A stretch of DNA of 64,000 bases from Streptomyces vilmorinianum (GTDB lineage Bacteria; Actinomycetota; Actinomycetes; Streptomycetales; Streptomycetaceae), in contig NZ_CP040244.1 of NCBI RefSeq assembly GCF_005517195.1, positions 2,374,001 to 2,438,000 of the forward strand. The letters run 5' to 3'. Shown piece by piece: positions 46,020 through 56,383 of the stretch; within the stretch, counting starts at the first letter, position 1; every line of letters begins with the position of its first letter. Below the pieces are notes generated by a model, which had not been told where the DNA came from, made no database searches, and worked only from the letters and a program-made list of their open reading frames with translations. The translations under genes were made by a program, and so were the position numbers.

Positions 46020-46880
46020 ATGCTGCCCTGGAAACACTTCCTCAGAGCACTCTCGGTCCTGCTGCTGACCGCCGCCGCCACCCTCGCCCCCATGGCTTCG
46101 GCCCAGGCCACCACCGCCCCCAGCCGGGGCTGGAACGACTTCTCCTGCAAGCCCTCCGCCGCCCACCCGCGCCCCGTCGTCCTGGTCCACGGAACCTTCG
46201 GCAACTCCTGGGACAACTGGCTGGGCCTCGCGCCGTACCTGGTCAACCGCGGGTACTGCGTCTACTCGCTCGACTACGGCCAGCTGCCGAACGTGCCCTT
46301 CTTCCACGGCCTCGGCCCGGTCGACAAGTCGGCCGAGCAGCTCGACGCGTACGTGGACCGGGTCCTCGCGGCCACCGGGGCGGCCGAGGCCGACCTCGTC
46401 GGGCACTCGCAGGGCGGCATGATGCCGCGCTACTACCTCAAGTTCCTCGGCGGGGCCGAGAAGGTCAACGCGCTCGTCGGGATCGCCCCCGACAACCACG
46501 GCACGACCCTCCTCGGCCTCACCAAGCTGCTCCCGTACTTCCCCGGCGTCGAGAAGTTCGTCACCGAGAAGACCCCGGGCCTCGCCGACCAGGTGGCAGG
46601 CTCCCCGTTCATCACCAAGCTCAACGAGGGCGGCGACACCGTGCCGGGTGTCACGTACACGGTCATCGCGACCAAGTACGACGAGGTGGTCACCCCGTAC
46701 ACCTCGGGCTTCCTCTCCGGGGACAACGTCACCAACGTCCTCATCCAGGACAAGTGCGCGCTGGACCTGTCGGAGCACGTGGCGATCGGGACGGTGGACC
46801 GGGTCACGTTCCACGAGGTGGCCAACGCGCTCGACCCGGCCCACGCGACCCCGACCACCTGCCTGTCAGTGATCGGCTGA
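46020..46880 (+). CDS. Secreted triacylglycerol lipase/esterase (alpha/beta hydrolase)
   Basis: This 286-residue enzyme has a signal peptide (ending near TLAPMASAQA) and the lipase-2 family core: VVLVHGTFGNSWDNW (oxyanion hole), VGHSQGGMMPRYYLKFLGG (nucleophile Ser), and DEVVTPYTSG and DLSEHVAIG for the acid and histidine. Cys pairs (CKPS, GYCVYS, DKCALD, TTCLS) probably form disulphides. The ATG at 46020 follows AAGGAG by 8 bp. The upstream 178 bp are A/T richer than average and contain its promoter. It converges on the LPMO gene, with 16 bp between stops. Confidence 0.92.
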   Translation: MLPWKHFLRALSVLLLTAAATLAPMASAQATTAPSRGWNDFSCKPSAAHPRPVVLVHGTFGNSWDNWLGLAPYLVNRGYCVYSLDYGQLPNVPFFHGLGPVDKSAEQLDAYVDRVLAATGAAEADLVGHSQGGMMPRYYLKFLGGAEKVNALVGIAPDNHGTTLLGLTKLLPYFPGVEKFVTEKTPGLADQVAGSPFITKLNEGGDTVPGVTYTVIATKYDEVVTPYTSGFLSGDNVTNVLIQDKCALDLSEHVAIGTVDRVTFHEVANALDPAHATPTTCLSVIG

Positions 46881-46896
46881 CGTCAGGGGATACGGG

Positions 46897-47880
46897 TCAG
46901 CGGGTGTGCCGGCCCGCCGGCGCCGACCTGCGGCGGACCGTCGCGAAGAGCAGGGAGGCACCGAGGGCCAGGACGGCGGCGCCGCCGACCGCGATGTACG
47001 GGGTCGCGGCGTCGCCCCCGGTCTCGGCGAGGTTCTCGCCCGAGCCGGAGCCGGCGGCGACGGGCGCGTTGGGCTCGTTGGGCTCCTGCGAGGGCGGCTC
47101 CGAGGACGCGGGCGCGGTCGTCGCCTTCGCCCCGGTCCCGGCCTCGTCGTCACCGTGCCCGCCGTGCTCGACGGAGGACTTGTCCTCCCCGTCCTCGATC
47201 TCCTCGTCGGTCGGCGCGGACGCCGTCGGAGCCGTACCGGCGCTGTCCTTCCCGAAGACGACGTCGGAGCAGGTGTAGAACGCCTCGGGGGAATCGGAGC
47301 GCTGCCAGATCGAGTAGATCAGGTGGCGGCCGGACTTGTTCGGCACCGTCCCGTCGAAGACGTAGTCGCCGTTCTCCATCCGAGGGTCGGTCACCGTCGC
47401 GAACGGCTTCTCCTCCAGGTCCGACCACTTCAGCGGCTTCGAGGGGTCGTAGCCGTCCTTGGTGACGTACAGCTCGAAGGAACCCTTGTGCGGCGCGGTC
47501 CCCTTGTAACGGAAGGTGTGCGCACCGGAGTTCAGCGAGCTGGCCGGCCAGTCGCCGCGCGCCAGGTCGAGCCCGCGGTACTTGTCGTTCCCGGCGCTGC
47601 ACAGCTTGCCGTCCGGGATCAGCTCACGGTGCTTGCCGGCGGCGTCGGCGATGTTCACCGCGTTCCAGTCGTAGAACGCCTGCGCCCCGCTCGCCGCCAC
47701 CGCCGCCTTGCACGCCGCGGACTTCGGGCTCTCCGGCCCCTCCGCGTAACAGGCCGACACCCGGCTGACCGGGTCCGTCATCGACCCGTGCGCGACGGCC
47801 GGAGCGGCGGTCAGCCCGGCGAGCGCGAGCGGCGCGATGCCGAGAGTGAGAACGGCGGCGGCCGTGCGGCGAACGGTCAT
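46897..47880 (-). CDS. Cell-wall-anchored lytic polysaccharide monooxygenase (AA10)
   Basis: This 327-residue copper enzyme oxidatively cleaves chitin or cellulose. Signal-peptide cleavage after AVA would expose the N-terminal histidine of HGSMTDPVSRVSACYAEGPE, part of the copper brace; the second His is in TAPHKGSFELYVTKDGYDP, with an aromatic axial residue in SPEAFYTCSDVVF. After about 60 Pro/Glu/Ser-rich residues, NLAETGGDAATPYIAVGG and a membrane helix followed by RRR form a sortase E-type LAXTG wall-sorting signal. The ATG at 47880 follows AAGGAG. Attachment to the wall is inferred from the LAETG motif. Confidence 0.93.
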   Translation of the reverse strand: MTVRRTAAAVLTLGIAPLALAGLTAAPAVAHGSMTDPVSRVSACYAEGPESPKSAACKAAVAASGAQAFYDWNAVNIADAAGKHRELIPDGKLCSAGNDKYRGLDLARGDWPASSLNSGAHTFRYKGTAPHKGSFELYVTKDGYDPSKPLKWSDLEEKPFATVTDPRMENGDYVFDGTVPNKSGRHLIYSIWQRSDSPEAFYTCSDVVFGKDSAGTAPTASAPTDEEIEDGEDKSSVEHGGHGDDEAGTGAKATTAPASSEPPSQEPNEPNAPVAAGSGSGENLAETGGDAATPYIAVGGAAVLALGASLLFATVRRRSAPAGRHTR

Positions 47881-48052
47881 GGTGGGCAACTCCTTCGAGA
47901 GGGGGGATGCGTGGGGTTGCCCTGCAAGCTAGCCGCCGGAAGCCGCGAAAAAGCCGGTGGAGAGGGGGAGACGGCGATCCTTAGGATGCCGTTAAGGCGG
48001 AGGTAAGAGGTGCCTGAGGAACGGGCTCCGGAGCCGCCGGCGAGGAGGCCGG

Positions 48053-48703
48053 ATGACCGACGACACCCCGATCTTCCCGGAGGGCCTGCGCGCCCTCCCG
48101 AGCAGTTGGGGCCACTGGCCCGACGAGGAGACCGAGGAGCGGTGGGCCCTGGTGCGCGGCGTCCTGGAGGCCGGGCTTCCGCCCGCCCGGCTGGACGAAC
48201 CGGAGCCGCGCCACTACCAGAAGTACAAGTTCTTCGCCGACGACGAAGAGCCGCCGGACGACTGGTTCTGCCACGAGATCCTGCGCGAGAAGGTGAAGGA
48301 CCTGCCCCGCCTCACCGTCGGACAGCTGGCCGAGGCCGAGGCCGCCTGTGCCGCCGACGGCCTGGACACCACCGACTTCCGGCAGAGCCGCTGGACATGG
48401 CGGATCGCCGGATTCATCGTCGAACCTGCCCTGTACTGGTGCGGCATCGCCGACGACATCGACGCCCTCGACCCCTGGTTCCCGGAGCTGGCCGCGCTCT
48501 ACATCCGGCGGCGGATGGCCGTGGAGCCGGCGACCTTGGCCCTGCTCAACGTCCGCACGCTGTCCTCGGCCCGTACGGCCCTGAACGCCCTCGCCGTGGA
48601 TCCGGACGTGGACGAGGAGACCCGGGAGCGGATCTCGGGTGATCTCCGGGAGGACGAGACCCGGCCCCGGAACCTCCGGTTCGGCCTGGCCCCCGAACAG
48701 TGA
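48053..48703 (+). CDS. Conserved protein of unknown function
   Basis: This 216-residue protein has no signal peptide. It is rich in Trp, Asp, Glu and Arg and opens with PIFPEGLRALPSSWGHWPDE; the middle has HYQKYKFFADDEEPPDDWF and the later part RQSRWTWRIAGFIVEPALYW. I do not recognise the family. The ATG at 48053 is preceded by a weak ribosome site (GGAGG at 48046-48050 would be too close). It converges on the response-regulator gene with a 39-bp gap containing a GC-rich inverted repeat. Confidence 0.7.
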   Translation: MTDDTPIFPEGLRALPSSWGHWPDEETEERWALVRGVLEAGLPPARLDEPEPRHYQKYKFFADDEEPPDDWFCHEILREKVKDLPRLTVGQLAEAEAACAADGLDTTDFRQSRWTWRIAGFIVEPALYWCGIADDIDALDPWFPELAALYIRRRMAVEPATLALLNVRTLSSARTALNALAVDPDVDEETRERISGDLREDETRPRNLRFGLAPEQ

Positions 48704-48742
48704 CGGGCGGGACGGGGCCCGGCCCGGCCGGTGGCCCGGCCG

Positions 48743-49411
48743 TCACCCCAGCCGCCGGTAGCGCCGCTCCGGGCGGCCCGTGCCCCCGTACCGCAGCGTG
48801 ATCTCCGCGCGGCCCGTCTCCGCGAAATACTCCAGATAGCGCCGCGCGCTGACCCGGGACAAGGACCCCGCCTCCGCGCACTCCGTCGCCGACAGGCCCT
48901 CCGGGTGCGCCCGCAGGATGCCGTCCACCAGCTCCGCCGTGTGCGCGGCCAGGCCCTTCGGAAGCTCGCGCGAGCCACGGGGGCGGGCGCCGAAGATCTG
49001 GTCCACGTCCTCCTGGCGCGCCTCGTCCAGCTCGTCCAGGCGGGTGCGCAGCGAGGCCACGTGCCGCAGCTGCTCCTGCAGGGCGGCCTGGTTGAAGGGC
49101 TTGATCAGATAGTGCAGCGCCCCCGCGCGCAGCGCCGAGCGGATCATGCCCGCGTCCCGCGCCGCCGTGATGAACAGGGCGTCGACGGCCAGACCGGCCC
49201 CGCGCAGCTCGCGCAGCACGCTGATCCCGTCCATGTCCGGCAGGTAGATGTCGAGCAGGACCAGATCGGGGCGCAGCCGCTCGGCCAGGCTCAGGGCCTC
49301 GCCGCCGCTGTGCGCCACCCCGACCACGGAGAAACCCTCCACAGCCGACACAAAACGGCTGTGCAGCTTCGCGACCATGAAGTCGTCGTCCACCACCAGC
49401 ACCTTTGTCAC
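48743..49411 (-). CDS. CitB/DcuR-type response regulator
   Basis: This 222-residue protein has a receiver domain with VLVVDDDFMVAKLH, the phosphorylated aspartate in LVLLDIYLPDMDG, and YLIKPFNQAALQEQL, and a C-terminal DNA-binding domain (GLSATECAEAGSLSRVSARR). This is the family that pairs with CitA/DcuS sensor kinases to control citrate and dicarboxylate transport. It is divergent from tctC with 122 bp between starts, so it almost certainly controls the tct operon. No histidine kinase is adjacent. The GTG start at 49411 gives the usual N-terminus. Confidence 0.9.
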   Translation of the reverse strand: MTKVLVVDDDFMVAKLHSRFVSAVEGFSVVGVAHSGGEALSLAERLRPDLVLLDIYLPDMDGISVLRELRGAGLAVDALFITAARDAGMIRSALRAGALHYLIKPFNQAALQEQLRHVASLRTRLDELDEARQEDVDQIFGARPRGSRELPKGLAAHTAELVDGILRAHPEGLSATECAEAGSLSRVSARRYLEYFAETGRAEITLRYGGTGRPERRYRRLG

Positions 49412-49533
49412 GCCGCCACGCTAGGTCGCGACCAGAAGGACCACAACGTCCGTTGATTGCGGAAGAGAGACAGCTTCTTAACGCGCGGGCAACATGTGGG
49501 CCACTTCACATCCCCTATCGAGAGGCGGCACAC

Positions 49534-50517
49534 GTGCGTCTGCGCACCCCCCTCGCCCTGTTCGGGGCCGCGCTGCTGGTGTTGGTGGGGCCGCCCCTGC
49601 TCGCCACCGGCAGCGGCTCCGACACCGGCACCCAGATCCCCGGACTGCGTTTCATGGTCCCCAACACGCCCGGCGGCGGATACGACATCACCGCCCGCAC
49701 GGCCGCGAAGAACGCCGAGGACGCCGGTCTCACCACCGACATCGAGGTCTTCAACCTGCCCGGCGCCGGCGGCACCGTCGGCCTCACCCGGCTCGTCGGT
49801 GAGCACGGCAACGGCCGGATCGCCATGTCGATGGGCCTAGGCGTCGTCGGAGCCGTCCACACCAACAAGACCCCCAGGACCCTCGCCGACACCACCCCGA
49901 TCGCCCGGCTCACCATGGAGCAGGACATCGTCGTGGTCGGCAAGAACTCCCCGTACAAGACCATCCAGGACCTCCTCGCGGCCTGGAAGAAGGCCCCTGG
50001 CAAGCTGCCCGTCGGCGGTGGCTCCTCGCCCGGCGGACCCGACCACCTCGCCCCGATGCTGATGGCCCAGGCCGCCGGCATCGCGCCGAAGAGCGTCAAC
50101 TACATCCCCTTCGACGGTGGCGGCGAGCTCCTCGCCTCCATCCTCGGCAACAAGGTCGCCTTCGGCGTCTCGGGCGTCAGCGAGTACCTCGACCAGATCA
50201 ACTCCGGCGAGCTGCGGCTCCTCGCCGTCACCGGCGCCGAGCGGGTCCCGGGCCTGGACGCCCCCACCCTGCGCGAGGCCGGACTCGACACCGAGTTCAT
50301 CAACTGGCGCGGGCTCGTCGCCCCGCCCGGCCTCAGCGACGCCGAGCGCGACAAGCTCGTCGGCCTGGCCACGAAGCTGCACGACTCCCCGCAGTGGCGC
50401 GAGTCCCTCGAGAAGAACGGCTGGAACGACGCCTTCCTGCCCGGCGAAATGTTCGGCGACTTCCTCACCGAACAGGACAAGCGGGTCGGCGCGGTGCTGA
50501 AGGAGCTGGGGCTGTGA
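49534..50517 (+). CDS. tctC: Tripartite tricarboxylate transporter, substrate-binding protein TctC
   Basis: This 327-residue extracytoplasmic receptor belongs to the TTT family, which imports citrate and other carboxylates. It has a signal-like N-terminus (LALFGAALLVLVGPPLLATG) but no lipobox cysteine. The binding fold shows LRFMVPNTPGGGYDITARTA, the characteristic carboxylate-binding segment, and NYIPFDGGGELLASILGNKV. The GTG at 49534 is the first reasonable start. It overlaps tctB by GTGA. The downstream genes complete the transporter. Confidence 0.9.
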   Translation: MRLRTPLALFGAALLVLVGPPLLATGSGSDTGTQIPGLRFMVPNTPGGGYDITARTAAKNAEDAGLTTDIEVFNLPGAGGTVGLTRLVGEHGNGRIAMSMGLGVVGAVHTNKTPRTLADTTPIARLTMEQDIVVVGKNSPYKTIQDLLAAWKKAPGKLPVGGGSSPGGPDHLAPMLMAQAAGIAPKSVNYIPFDGGGELLASILGNKVAFGVSGVSEYLDQINSGELRLLAVTGAERVPGLDAPTLREAGLDTEFINWRGLVAPPGLSDAERDKLVGLATKLHDSPQWRESLEKNGWNDAFLPGEMFGDFLTEQDKRVGAVLKELGL

Positions 50518-51050
50518 CTACCACGACGACCCCCACGACCCCCACGGCGCAGGCGAAGAAGTCCTGGCTGCGCGAGCACTCCGAGCTCGGCGTCAGCCTC
50601 CTCCTCTTCGCCATCGGCGTCCTCGTCCTCACCGACGCCCTCACCATGACCGTCGACATCGCGCAGCGCGGCCCGATCGGCCCCCGGACCGTCCCGGTCG
50701 TCGTCGGCAGCGGCCTGCTCGTCATCGCCGTCCTCCTCGCGGTCGACGTGCTCCGCGGCGGCCGCGGCGAGGCCGAGGGCGGCGAGGACATCGACCTCTC
50801 CGAGCCCAGCGACTGGCGCACGGTCCTGCTCCTGGCCGGAGTCTTCCTCGCCTTCGCCGTCGTCATCGGACCGGTCGGCTTCCCCGTCGCCGGAGCCCTG
50901 CTCTTCTGGGGCGCCGCCTACGCCCTCGGCAGCCGCCACCTCCACCGTGATCCGCTGATCGCCGCCGGACTCTCCCTCTTCACCTATGTCGTCTTCAACA
51001 ACCTGCTCGGAGTTCCGCTGCCCGGCGGCCCGCTGATGGGAGTGCTCTGA
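50514..51050 (+). CDS. tctB: Tripartite tricarboxylate transporter, small membrane subunit TctB
   Basis: This 178-residue protein has four predicted helices (for example SLLLFAIGVLVLTDALTMTV and TVLLLAGVFLAFAVVIGPVG) separated by a short acidic loop. It matches TctB in length, position and hydrophobic pattern; TctB sequences are otherwise poorly conserved. The GTG at 50514 overlaps the tctC stop and has AAGGAG 7 bp upstream. It lies 3 bp before tctA. Confidence 0.85.
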   Translation: MTTTTTPTTPTAQAKKSWLREHSELGVSLLLFAIGVLVLTDALTMTVDIAQRGPIGPRTVPVVVGSGLLVIAVLLAVDVLRGGRGEAEGGEDIDLSEPSDWRTVLLLAGVFLAFAVVIGPVGFPVAGALLFWGAAYALGSRHLHRDPLIAAGLSLFTYVVFNNLLGVPLPGGPLMGVL

Positions 51051-51053
51051 CCC

Positions 51054-52546
51054 ATGGACTCACTGAACTCCCTGATCGACGGATTCGGTACGGCCCTCAC
51101 CCCGATGAACCTGCTCTGGGCCGCCATCGGCGTGCTCCTCGGCACCGCCATCGGCGTCCTGCCCGGCATCGGCCCCGCCATGGCGGTCGCCCTGCTGCTC
51201 CCCGTGACGTACGGACTCGAACCGACCGGCGCCTTCATCATGTTCGCCGGCATCTACTACGGAGCCATGTTCGGCGGCTCCACGACCTCGATCCTGCTCA
51301 ACACCCCCGGCGAGAGCGCGGCCGTCGTCGCCGCCATGGAGGGCAACCCCATGGCCAAGGCCGGCCGCGGCGCACAGGCGCTCGCGGCCGCCGCCATCGG
51401 CCACTTCACCGGCGGCATGGTCGGCACGCTCCTGCTCGTCGCCCTCGCCCCGACCGTCGCCGCGCTCGCCGTCGACATCGGCGCCCCCGACTACTTCGCG
51501 ATCATGGTCCTCGCCTTCATCGCGGTCACCTCCGTCCTCGGCTCCTCCCGCATCCGGGGCCTCGCCTCGCTCCTCATCGGCCTCACCCTCGGCCTCGTCG
51601 GCCTCGACCAGATGACCGGCCAGCAGCGCCTCACCTTCGGCTCGCTCCAGCTCGCCGACGGCATCGACGTCGTCATCGTCGCGGTCGGCCTCTTCGCCAT
51701 CGGCGAGGCCCTCTGGGTCGCCGCCCATCTGCGCCGCACGGCGGGGGAGGCCATCCCGGTCGGCCGCCCGTGGCTCGGCAAGGACGACGTCAAGCGCACC
51801 TGGAAGTCCTGGCTGCGCGGCCCCGTCATCGGCTTCCCGTTCGGCGCGATACCGGCCGGCGGCGCCGAGATCCCGACCTTCCTGTCGTATGTCACCGAGA
51901 AGCGGCTCTCCAAGCACAAGGACCAGTTCGGCAAGGGCGCCATCGAGGGCGTCGCGGGACCCGAGTCCGCCGCCTCCGCCTCCGCGGCCGGCACGCTCGT
52001 CTCCATGCTGACCCTCGGCCTGCCGACGACGGCCGTCGCCGCCGTCATGCTCGCCGCCTTCCAGCAGTACGGCATCCAGCCCGGACCGCTGCTCTTCGAG
52101 CGCGAACCCGACCTGGTCTGGGGCCTGATCGCCTCGCTCTTCGTCGGCATGGTCCTGCTGCTCGCGCTCAACCTGCCGCTCGCGCCCGTCTGGGCCAAGC
52201 TGCTGCGCATCCCGCGCCCGTACCTCTACGCCGGCATCCTCTTCTTCGCCGCCGTCGGCGCGTACGCGGTGGGCGGCGAGGCGCTCGACCTGGTCATCCT
52301 GCTGCTCATCGGTCTGATCGGCTTCGGCATGCGACGCTACGGACTTCCCGTCCTGCCCGCCGTCATCGGCGTCATCCTCGGCCCGGCCGCCGAGCAGCAG
52401 CTGCGCCGCGCCCTGCAGATCAGCGACGGCTCGCTGACGGGCCTGGTCAACACGCCCTTCTCGGTGACCGTGTACGCGGTGATCGTGCTCCTGCTCGCCT
52501 GGCCGCTGGTGAAGAAGGTGATCAACCGCCGTCGTCACGTGTCGGC

Positions 52547-52550
<4 letters not shown>
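51054..52550 (+). CDS. tctA: Tripartite tricarboxylate transporter, large permease TctA
   Basis: This 498-residue permease with about 12 helices is the transport core of the TTT system, driven by the proton or sodium gradient. Family motifs include [38 protein letters not shown] and [19 protein letters not shown] with [13 protein letters not shown]. The C-terminus is short and basic. It starts 3 bp after tctB, completing the CBA order. A GC-rich hairpin follows at 52566-52593. Confidence 0.94.
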
Positions 52551-53696
<1,146 letters not shown>

Positions 53697-53716
<20 letters not shown>

Positions 53717-54617
53717 GACGTACCTCCGTCGCGCAGATCTCGTAACCGAACCACGTGTTGATCGCCAGCATCGGATCGTTGCCGGCGTCGTTCCCCGTGA
53801 ACGCCTCCGTGCAGCCGGCCGCGCGGGCCCGGTGCAGGGAGTGGTTCTTGGCGAGCTTGGCCAGCCCGCGCCCCCGGAAGGCCGGATCGGTGCCGGTCAT
53901 CCCCGAGCTGTAGCGGCCCCGGCCGTCGGTCTGGGCGGCGGTGAAGGCGACCGGCCGGCCGTCGGCCACGGCGACGGTGGTCAGCTCGCGGTCGAGCAGC
54001 GGGTGGTTCCAGGTGGTCGCCAGCCAGTGCTCGTAGTCCGTCAGTTCGGCGCCGACGTCACCCGGCTCGTCGGCCGTCGTCAGCGCGTCCAGCACGAACA
54101 GCGGGCGCGGATCGGCCGCGAACTCGGCGGCCGAGCGCAGCTCGACGCCGGCCGGCGGCTCCTGGAGCGGTGGCAGTTCGGCGGTCGTGAGGTCGAGGCG
54201 GAGGAAGTGCGCGGAGCGGCGGGGCGCGTAGCCGTGCCGCTCGGCGAAGGCGCGGAAACCCGGCTCGTCGAGGACCCAGCTGTAGAGCGTGGTCGCACCG
54301 GACTCGGCCAGGTGTTCCTCGGAGGCCCGCACCAGGAGTGTGCCGGCACCGAGACCCTGCTTCTCCGGGTGGACGTAGACGTTGACCGAGCCGACGTGCG
54401 GCTCGGGCGCGTCGTGCGCGATACGGAGCTGGGAGGTACCGACGATCTCCCCGTCGACCTCGGCGACCAGGGGACGCTCGTGCGCGTCGGGATGGGCATG
54501 GGCCCAGTCGAAGGCCACCTGGTCGGCGTTCGCCAACATGAACGGGAGAGCGGCGCGCCGGACACGGGCGAACCCCTCGGCGTCCTCCGGCCGTACATCA
54601 CGGACGATCACAGTCAT
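53697..54617 (-). CDS. Tandem GNAT-fold N-acetyltransferase
   Basis: This 306-residue protein has two GNAT domains. The first has VGSVNVYVHPEKQGLGAGTL near residue 78, the acetyl-CoA-binding V-x4-Q-x-x-G-x-G/A loop; the second has GMTGTDPAFRGRGLAKLAKN near residue 240 with the same element. ERGY-like RHGYAPRRSAHF lies between. Tandem GNATs of this kind include mycothiol synthase and antibiotic acetyltransferases, so the substrate is not assignable. The ATG at 54617 matches the start IVRDVRPEDAEGF. It is divergent from the GntR gene with 74 bp between. Confidence 0.88.
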
Positions 54618-54691
54618 GGTGCCGCACGCTACGTGGGGGTGGGGCGCGGCCGCCTCCCATTTTCCGGTGCGCCGGGGGCAGAATCGGGGCC

Positions 54692-55066
54692 GTGACATTG
54701 CGAATCACCGTGGACACGGATTCCTCGACCGCCCCGTACGAACAACTGCGCGCCCAGATCTCCGAGAGCGCCCGCTCCGGGGCCCTGCCCGTCGGCTACA
54801 AGCTGCCGACGGTACGGGGCCTGGCGGAGGAGCTGGGCCTCGCGGCGAACACGGTCGCGAAGGCGTACAAGTCCCTGGAGGCGGACGGGGTGATCGAGAC
54901 GCGGGGCCGCCACGGCACGTTCGTCGCGGCGGCGGGTGACGCGGCGGCGCGCCTGGCGGCGACGGCGGCGGCGACGTTCGCGTCCGAGGCGAGACGGCTG
55001 GGCCTCAGCCACGAAGCGGCCCGGGCAGCGGTGGACGACGCGCTGCGGGCGGCGTACGGGGCCTGA
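54692..55066 (+). CDS. GntR-family (YtrA-type) transcriptional regulator
   Basis: This 124-residue repressor has the GntR wHTH (YEQLRAQISESARSGALPVG, then LPTVRGLAEELGLAANTVAK with the recognition helix) and only a short C-terminal helix, the YtrA subfamily form. The GTG at 54692 is used. YtrA-type regulators usually control neighbouring ABC transporters; here the nearest divergent gene is the GNAT. The target is unknown. Confidence 0.9.
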   Translation: MTLRITVDTDSSTAPYEQLRAQISESARSGALPVGYKLPTVRGLAEELGLAANTVAKAYKSLEADGVIETRGRHGTFVAAAGDAAARLAATAAATFASEARRLGLSHEAARAAVDDALRAAYGA

Positions 55067-55176
55067 TTTCCCCCACCCCCACCCCTGGCCCGGGCGGTGC
55101 GCCGGCTTCGCGGCGCGGGGCTGTCGCACAACCCACGACGAGCGGTGCCCGCTTCGGGGCCGCGGGCCCCCCGCCC

Positions 55177-56286
55177 CTACAGGTACAGCCCCGCGTCCGC
55201 GGTCCTGGGCTCCGGGAGCCCAGGGGACGGCGTGCCGCGGCGCAAGGCATACAACTCCGCCAGCGTCGCGCCGTCATGGCTCACCCCCTCCTCCGTGCCC
55301 AGCCACGCCACCGCCTCGTTCCGCGTCAGCCCGCCCACCTCGATCCGGGCCAGGCACCGGCCCGGCCGGACCACCGCCGGGTGGAGGCGCTCCAGGTCCT
55401 CGTTGGTCGTGACGCCGACGAGCACGTTGCGGCCCTGGCCGAGCAGCCCGTCCGTCAGGTTCAGGAGTCGCGACAGCGCCTGGCCCGCCGTGTGCTTCGC
55501 CTCGCCGCGGATCAGCTCGTCGCAGTCCTCCAGGAGCAGCAGCCGCCACCGCCCCTTCGCCGTGCCCTCGTCCTCGCCGATCGCGATGTCCATCAGATAG
55601 CCGACGTCGTTGAAGAGCCGCTCTGGGTCCAGGACGCAGTCCACCTGGCACCAGTCCCGCCACGACCGGGCGAGCGTGCGCAGCGCGGACGTCTTGCCCG
55701 TCCCCGGCGGACCGTGGAGCAGCAGCAGCCGCCCCGCGATGTCGTCCGGGGTGACCTTCATCAGCCGGTCCATCGCCTCGGCGACCGGCGCCGTGTAGTT
55801 GGGCCGGATCTCCTCCCACGTCCCGGCGCTGATCTGCCGGGTCGTCCGGTGCGGCCCGCGCCGCGGCGACACGTACCAGAAGCCCATCGTCACGTTCTCG
55901 GGCTGCGGCTCGGGCTCGTCCTTCGCCCCGTCCGTCGCCTCCTTGAGGATCCGCTCGGCCAGCTCCGCCCCGGTCGCGGTGACGGTGACGTCCGCGCCCC
56001 GGTTCCAGCGGGAGATGAGCAGCGTCCACCCCTCGCCCTCGGCGAGTACGGCGCTGCGGTCGTCGTCCTTCGCCGCGCGCAGCACCTTCGCCCCGGCGGG
56101 CAGCAGGGTCGCCGCGGGCTTCACCCGGTCCAGGGTCGTGCTGTGGGAGTGCGGCTGCTCGCCGTTCGCGAAGCGGCCGAGGAACAGCGCGTCGACGACG
56201 TCGGCCGGCGAGTCGCTGTCGTCGACGGTGAGCCGCATCGGCAGCGCCGACTGTGGTTCCGATGGCTCGGATGGCGTGGCTGACAT
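55177..56286 (-). CDS. AAA-family ATPase with DUF5925 domain
   Basis: This 369-residue ATPase has an N-terminal beta-rich DUF5925 region (residues 1-150) and a C-terminal AAA+ module with GRLLLLHGPPGTGKTSALRT (Walker A near residue 195), WRLLLLEDCDELIRGEAKHT (Walker B), VGVTTNEDLERLHPAVVRPG (sensor 1 and arginine finger) and RCLARIEVGGLTRNEA. It resembles ATPases that remodel protein complexes, but no partner is adjacent. The ATG at 56286 is used; another ATG lies at 56295. Function unknown. Confidence 0.85.
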   Translation of the reverse strand: MSATPSEPSEPQSALPMRLTVDDSDSPADVVDALFLGRFANGEQPHSHSTTLDRVKPAATLLPAGAKVLRAAKDDDRSAVLAEGEGWTLLISRWNRGADVTVTATGAELAERILKEATDGAKDEPEPQPENVTMGFWYVSPRRGPHRTTRQISAGTWEEIRPNYTAPVAEAMDRLMKVTPDDIAGRLLLLHGPPGTGKTSALRTLARSWRDWCQVDCVLDPERLFNDVGYLMDIAIGEDEGTAKGRWRLLLLEDCDELIRGEAKHTAGQALSRLLNLTDGLLGQGRNVLVGVTTNEDLERLHPAVVRPGRCLARIEVGGLTRNEAVAWLGTEEGVSHDGATLAELYALRRGTPSPGLPEPRTADAGLYL

Positions 56287-56346
56287 GGCGACCATGATCC
56301 GGCAATCGGGCATTGAGTGCACAGTGTTTTGAACGGGACGATCCCA

Positions 56347-56378
56347 CGGGTCGCGGCGGTGGCGCCCGCCGCGACCCG
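56347..56378 (-). terminator. Hairpin downstream of the deacetylase operon
   Basis: A 13-bp stem (56347-56359 with 56366-56378) with a 6-nt loop, 6 bp after the deacetylase stop on the minus strand. Confidence 0.75.
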
Positions 56379-56383
56379 CCGGT

